A stretch of 64,000 bases of DNA from Rana temporaria (lineage: Eukaryota; Chordata; Amphibia; Anura; Ranidae): assembly GCF_905171775.1 (NCBI RefSeq), contig NC_053491.1:133476483-133540482 (forward strand), in the 5' to 3' direction. Under the pieces are notes generated by a model that was given only the letters and a program-made list of their open reading frames with translations, was not told where the DNA came from and did not search any database. Below, one piece after another: positions 62,416 to 64,000 of this stretch. Made by a program: the position numbers and the translations under genes. Every line of letters begins with the position of its first letter. Positions within the stretch are counted from its first letter, which is position 1.

Positions 62416-64000
62416 TCACGTCCAAGCAGTTCTTGAGGCTCAAGTTATATTATGCTAGGAAATGATTAGCCCTCCAGTGGCTGTCCACCGAACCTCTGTA
62501 TATAGGCTTATGGAAAAAAATGTATTAACAAAACCTGACATATTAGGCTAGGGTATGCCTGGGGAAATGTTATAACATTTGGGGACCGTGGCTTGATACA
62601 CAGGACACAGTATTGCCATGATGGCCGTATATAATACTTGACCACCACATGGTTTAATGAGTGCAGTGTGGACTTGGATGACTTTTTTTTTTCAGGCACA
62701 GGCCATTCAGACATGCTTAGAACATGAGCACAACAAAGACTTTTACTCTAGAGGTCAAGCTACTGTATTATTTACAGTTTGGTTATGTGTTAACTGGCAT
62801 TATGCTATCTGTTCCTCGCCAAATTTCAGCATGTATTCACTGTAGATGCATTTGATTCATGTCTACATTTGCGCAGTGTACCTTTTTATACTCCTGTTAA
62901 TTGACAATGTGACATTTTGGATGTGTACTCTTGTATTCAGAATATTCCTAAGTAAATGTACATTCATTTGCATATACTCAATAAAAACAAGTTTAAAACT
63001 TTGGAATGCCATGGCTTTCTTTCAAAGTGTTTCACGTCCTTTTATTCATGTCTTCTTTTAAAAATGCTTCCGTATGTTAAACTCAAATCGGTACCCCAAA
63101 CTGACTATGGCAGAGAGCTACAGTGCTTTTACTGAGGTCACCTTTACCCAACTGGGAAAGTGCAATTTTTTTATTTTTTTTATTTTTTGAACCTTACTGA
63201 TTCAGCTGTTTATAGCAGGTGAAATGCTTACATATTTTAACACCAAAACAAGCTATTTCACATGGTGAAAAGCTTTTCACTTGGGGAAATTAAGTGTTAA
63301 AATCATAGAAATAAAGGAAAGATATTAATGCCTTAATTAAGCATGATATATTTCTTTCCTCGATGAATCAAGCCATAATAATATGGTATATTAATTGTCA
63401 TAATGCCCCCAATAGTATACAGTATCAAACACCACAGTTTGATACAATAGGACCCTTGCATCTTTTTTTTTTTTTGTTTTTCATCCAATTTACCTATAAA
63501 ATATTAGTGCATTTGGGTATGAGCACTGAACACATTTTTTTTTAACCATTTGATTGGAAATCTACAAAGGTTGCTGCTGTTTTCTTATGATGTGGATGAT
63601 AATAGCAATATTAGTGATAATGATAGCATATTATCAGTTAATGTGATTATCATGTTAATAAAGGAATAACTGTAATATTTTATAGTTTAATATGCTTTTT
63701 CATACAGTTCACAATACAGGAAGCTAATTATCTAGTACCATAAGTTATGTATTCCAGAGAAGCATAGTACATCTGGTTGACTAACAAGAAAAATCCTTAA
63801 CAGATGTTAGCAAGGTGGGCATGAACTGCTGAGATACGTCATCTTGTGCCATTGGTTTCATTTGCATTTTCTGAGCATATGCACGTTATCCATTAAAACA
63901 TATGCTCTGATCTCAGATTGTACGTCCATCTTGCTAATTATAATGATACATTCAGACTTTCCACAAGCACCATAGTTACAGCGGTATTCCAGGCAATATA
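62416..64000. other. AT-rich end of window, nothing recognised
   Basis: No transposon termini, tandem arrays beyond short A or T runs (63460-63475, 63535-63543), or coding motifs were recognised. Several phrases look single-copy. Confidence 0.5.

Overview
The window reads as repeat-dense, gene-poor vertebrate nuclear DNA, most likely from an anuran amphibian and probably a ranid (true) frog. This is inferred from the repeat mix: several decayed Tc1-like transposases, hAT and Harbinger-like relics, LINE 3' tails ending in a GTAAAGCGCTGCG block, an L1/Tx1-like ORF2 scrap, and many families of non-autonomous elements with inverted termini. I recognised no host protein-coding exon, tRNA, rRNA, CRISPR array or bacterial-style operon. 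Nearly all long reading frames are transposase relics, inverted-repeat arms or low-complexity sequence, so this is probably intergenic or deep intronic DNA.

Family labels used below, taken from terminal sequence. Flanked by TTAA: RB (AGTGATTGTAAA), RC (CCACTTG, rich in G+C near its left end), RD (CCTCCCTGGCGGTA), RJ (ends CTTCTCCT), RK (AGCGGATCTCCACT), RQ (AGCGGTTGTAAACC). Flanked by 3-bp duplications: RE (GGGCCAGATTCAC) and the related-looking RF (GGCCTCGTACACACGACCG), RG (GGCCCCATACACACGAG) and RH (GCCCTGTACACACGATCGG). Others: RM (GATTTACTAAAACTGG), RL (AGCCCAGGTTCACACTG), hAT-type elements with 8-bp duplications, and FB, a large fold-back family.

Layout. 1-3.8 kb: two Tc1 relics, the second present as two inverted arms opened by RK-like, RH, RF and RE insertions, ending at a 134-bp AT array. 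4.5-6.2 kb: a hAT element with a perfect 8-bp duplication inside a smaller hAT-like element, carrying a minisatellite. 6.6-14.8 kb: LINE tail, a pogo/Tigger-like element, RM containing RC, RE, a possible Harbinger relic, RC and RD. 15.1-21.9 kb: a hAT-like element full of a GGCACTGG minisatellite, a second minisatellite, a fold-back element, then an RB element containing three other insertions. 22.5-29 kb: hAT-like, inverted-repeat, RG, LINE tail, RM containing RJ and RB, then RD containing RE. 29.8-33.6 kb: a LINE tail split by RF and by RJ, which itself holds the 2.3-kb palindrome FB1. 34.8-41.3 kb: small hAT element, minisatellite, a nearly full-length Tc1 relic missing the block with its last catalytic residue, a hAT transposase relic with perfect ends, RM containing RD. 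43-46.9 kb: RC containing RE containing the second palindrome FB2. 47.4-62.4 kb: RH, RL, RF, RE and hAT copies, minisatellites and an L1/Tx1-like fragment. 62.4-64 kb: AT-rich sequence with nothing recognised.

The most interesting structures are FB1 and FB2. Each is a near-perfect palindrome with about 1.1-kb arms and a 10-13 nt loop, and each arm carries, in mirror image, a TATA motif pointing away from the loop, a GA-rich frame, a conserved GT...AG pair and an AATAAA signal. The nested insertions with exact target duplications also allow a relative insertion history to be read directly from the sequence.
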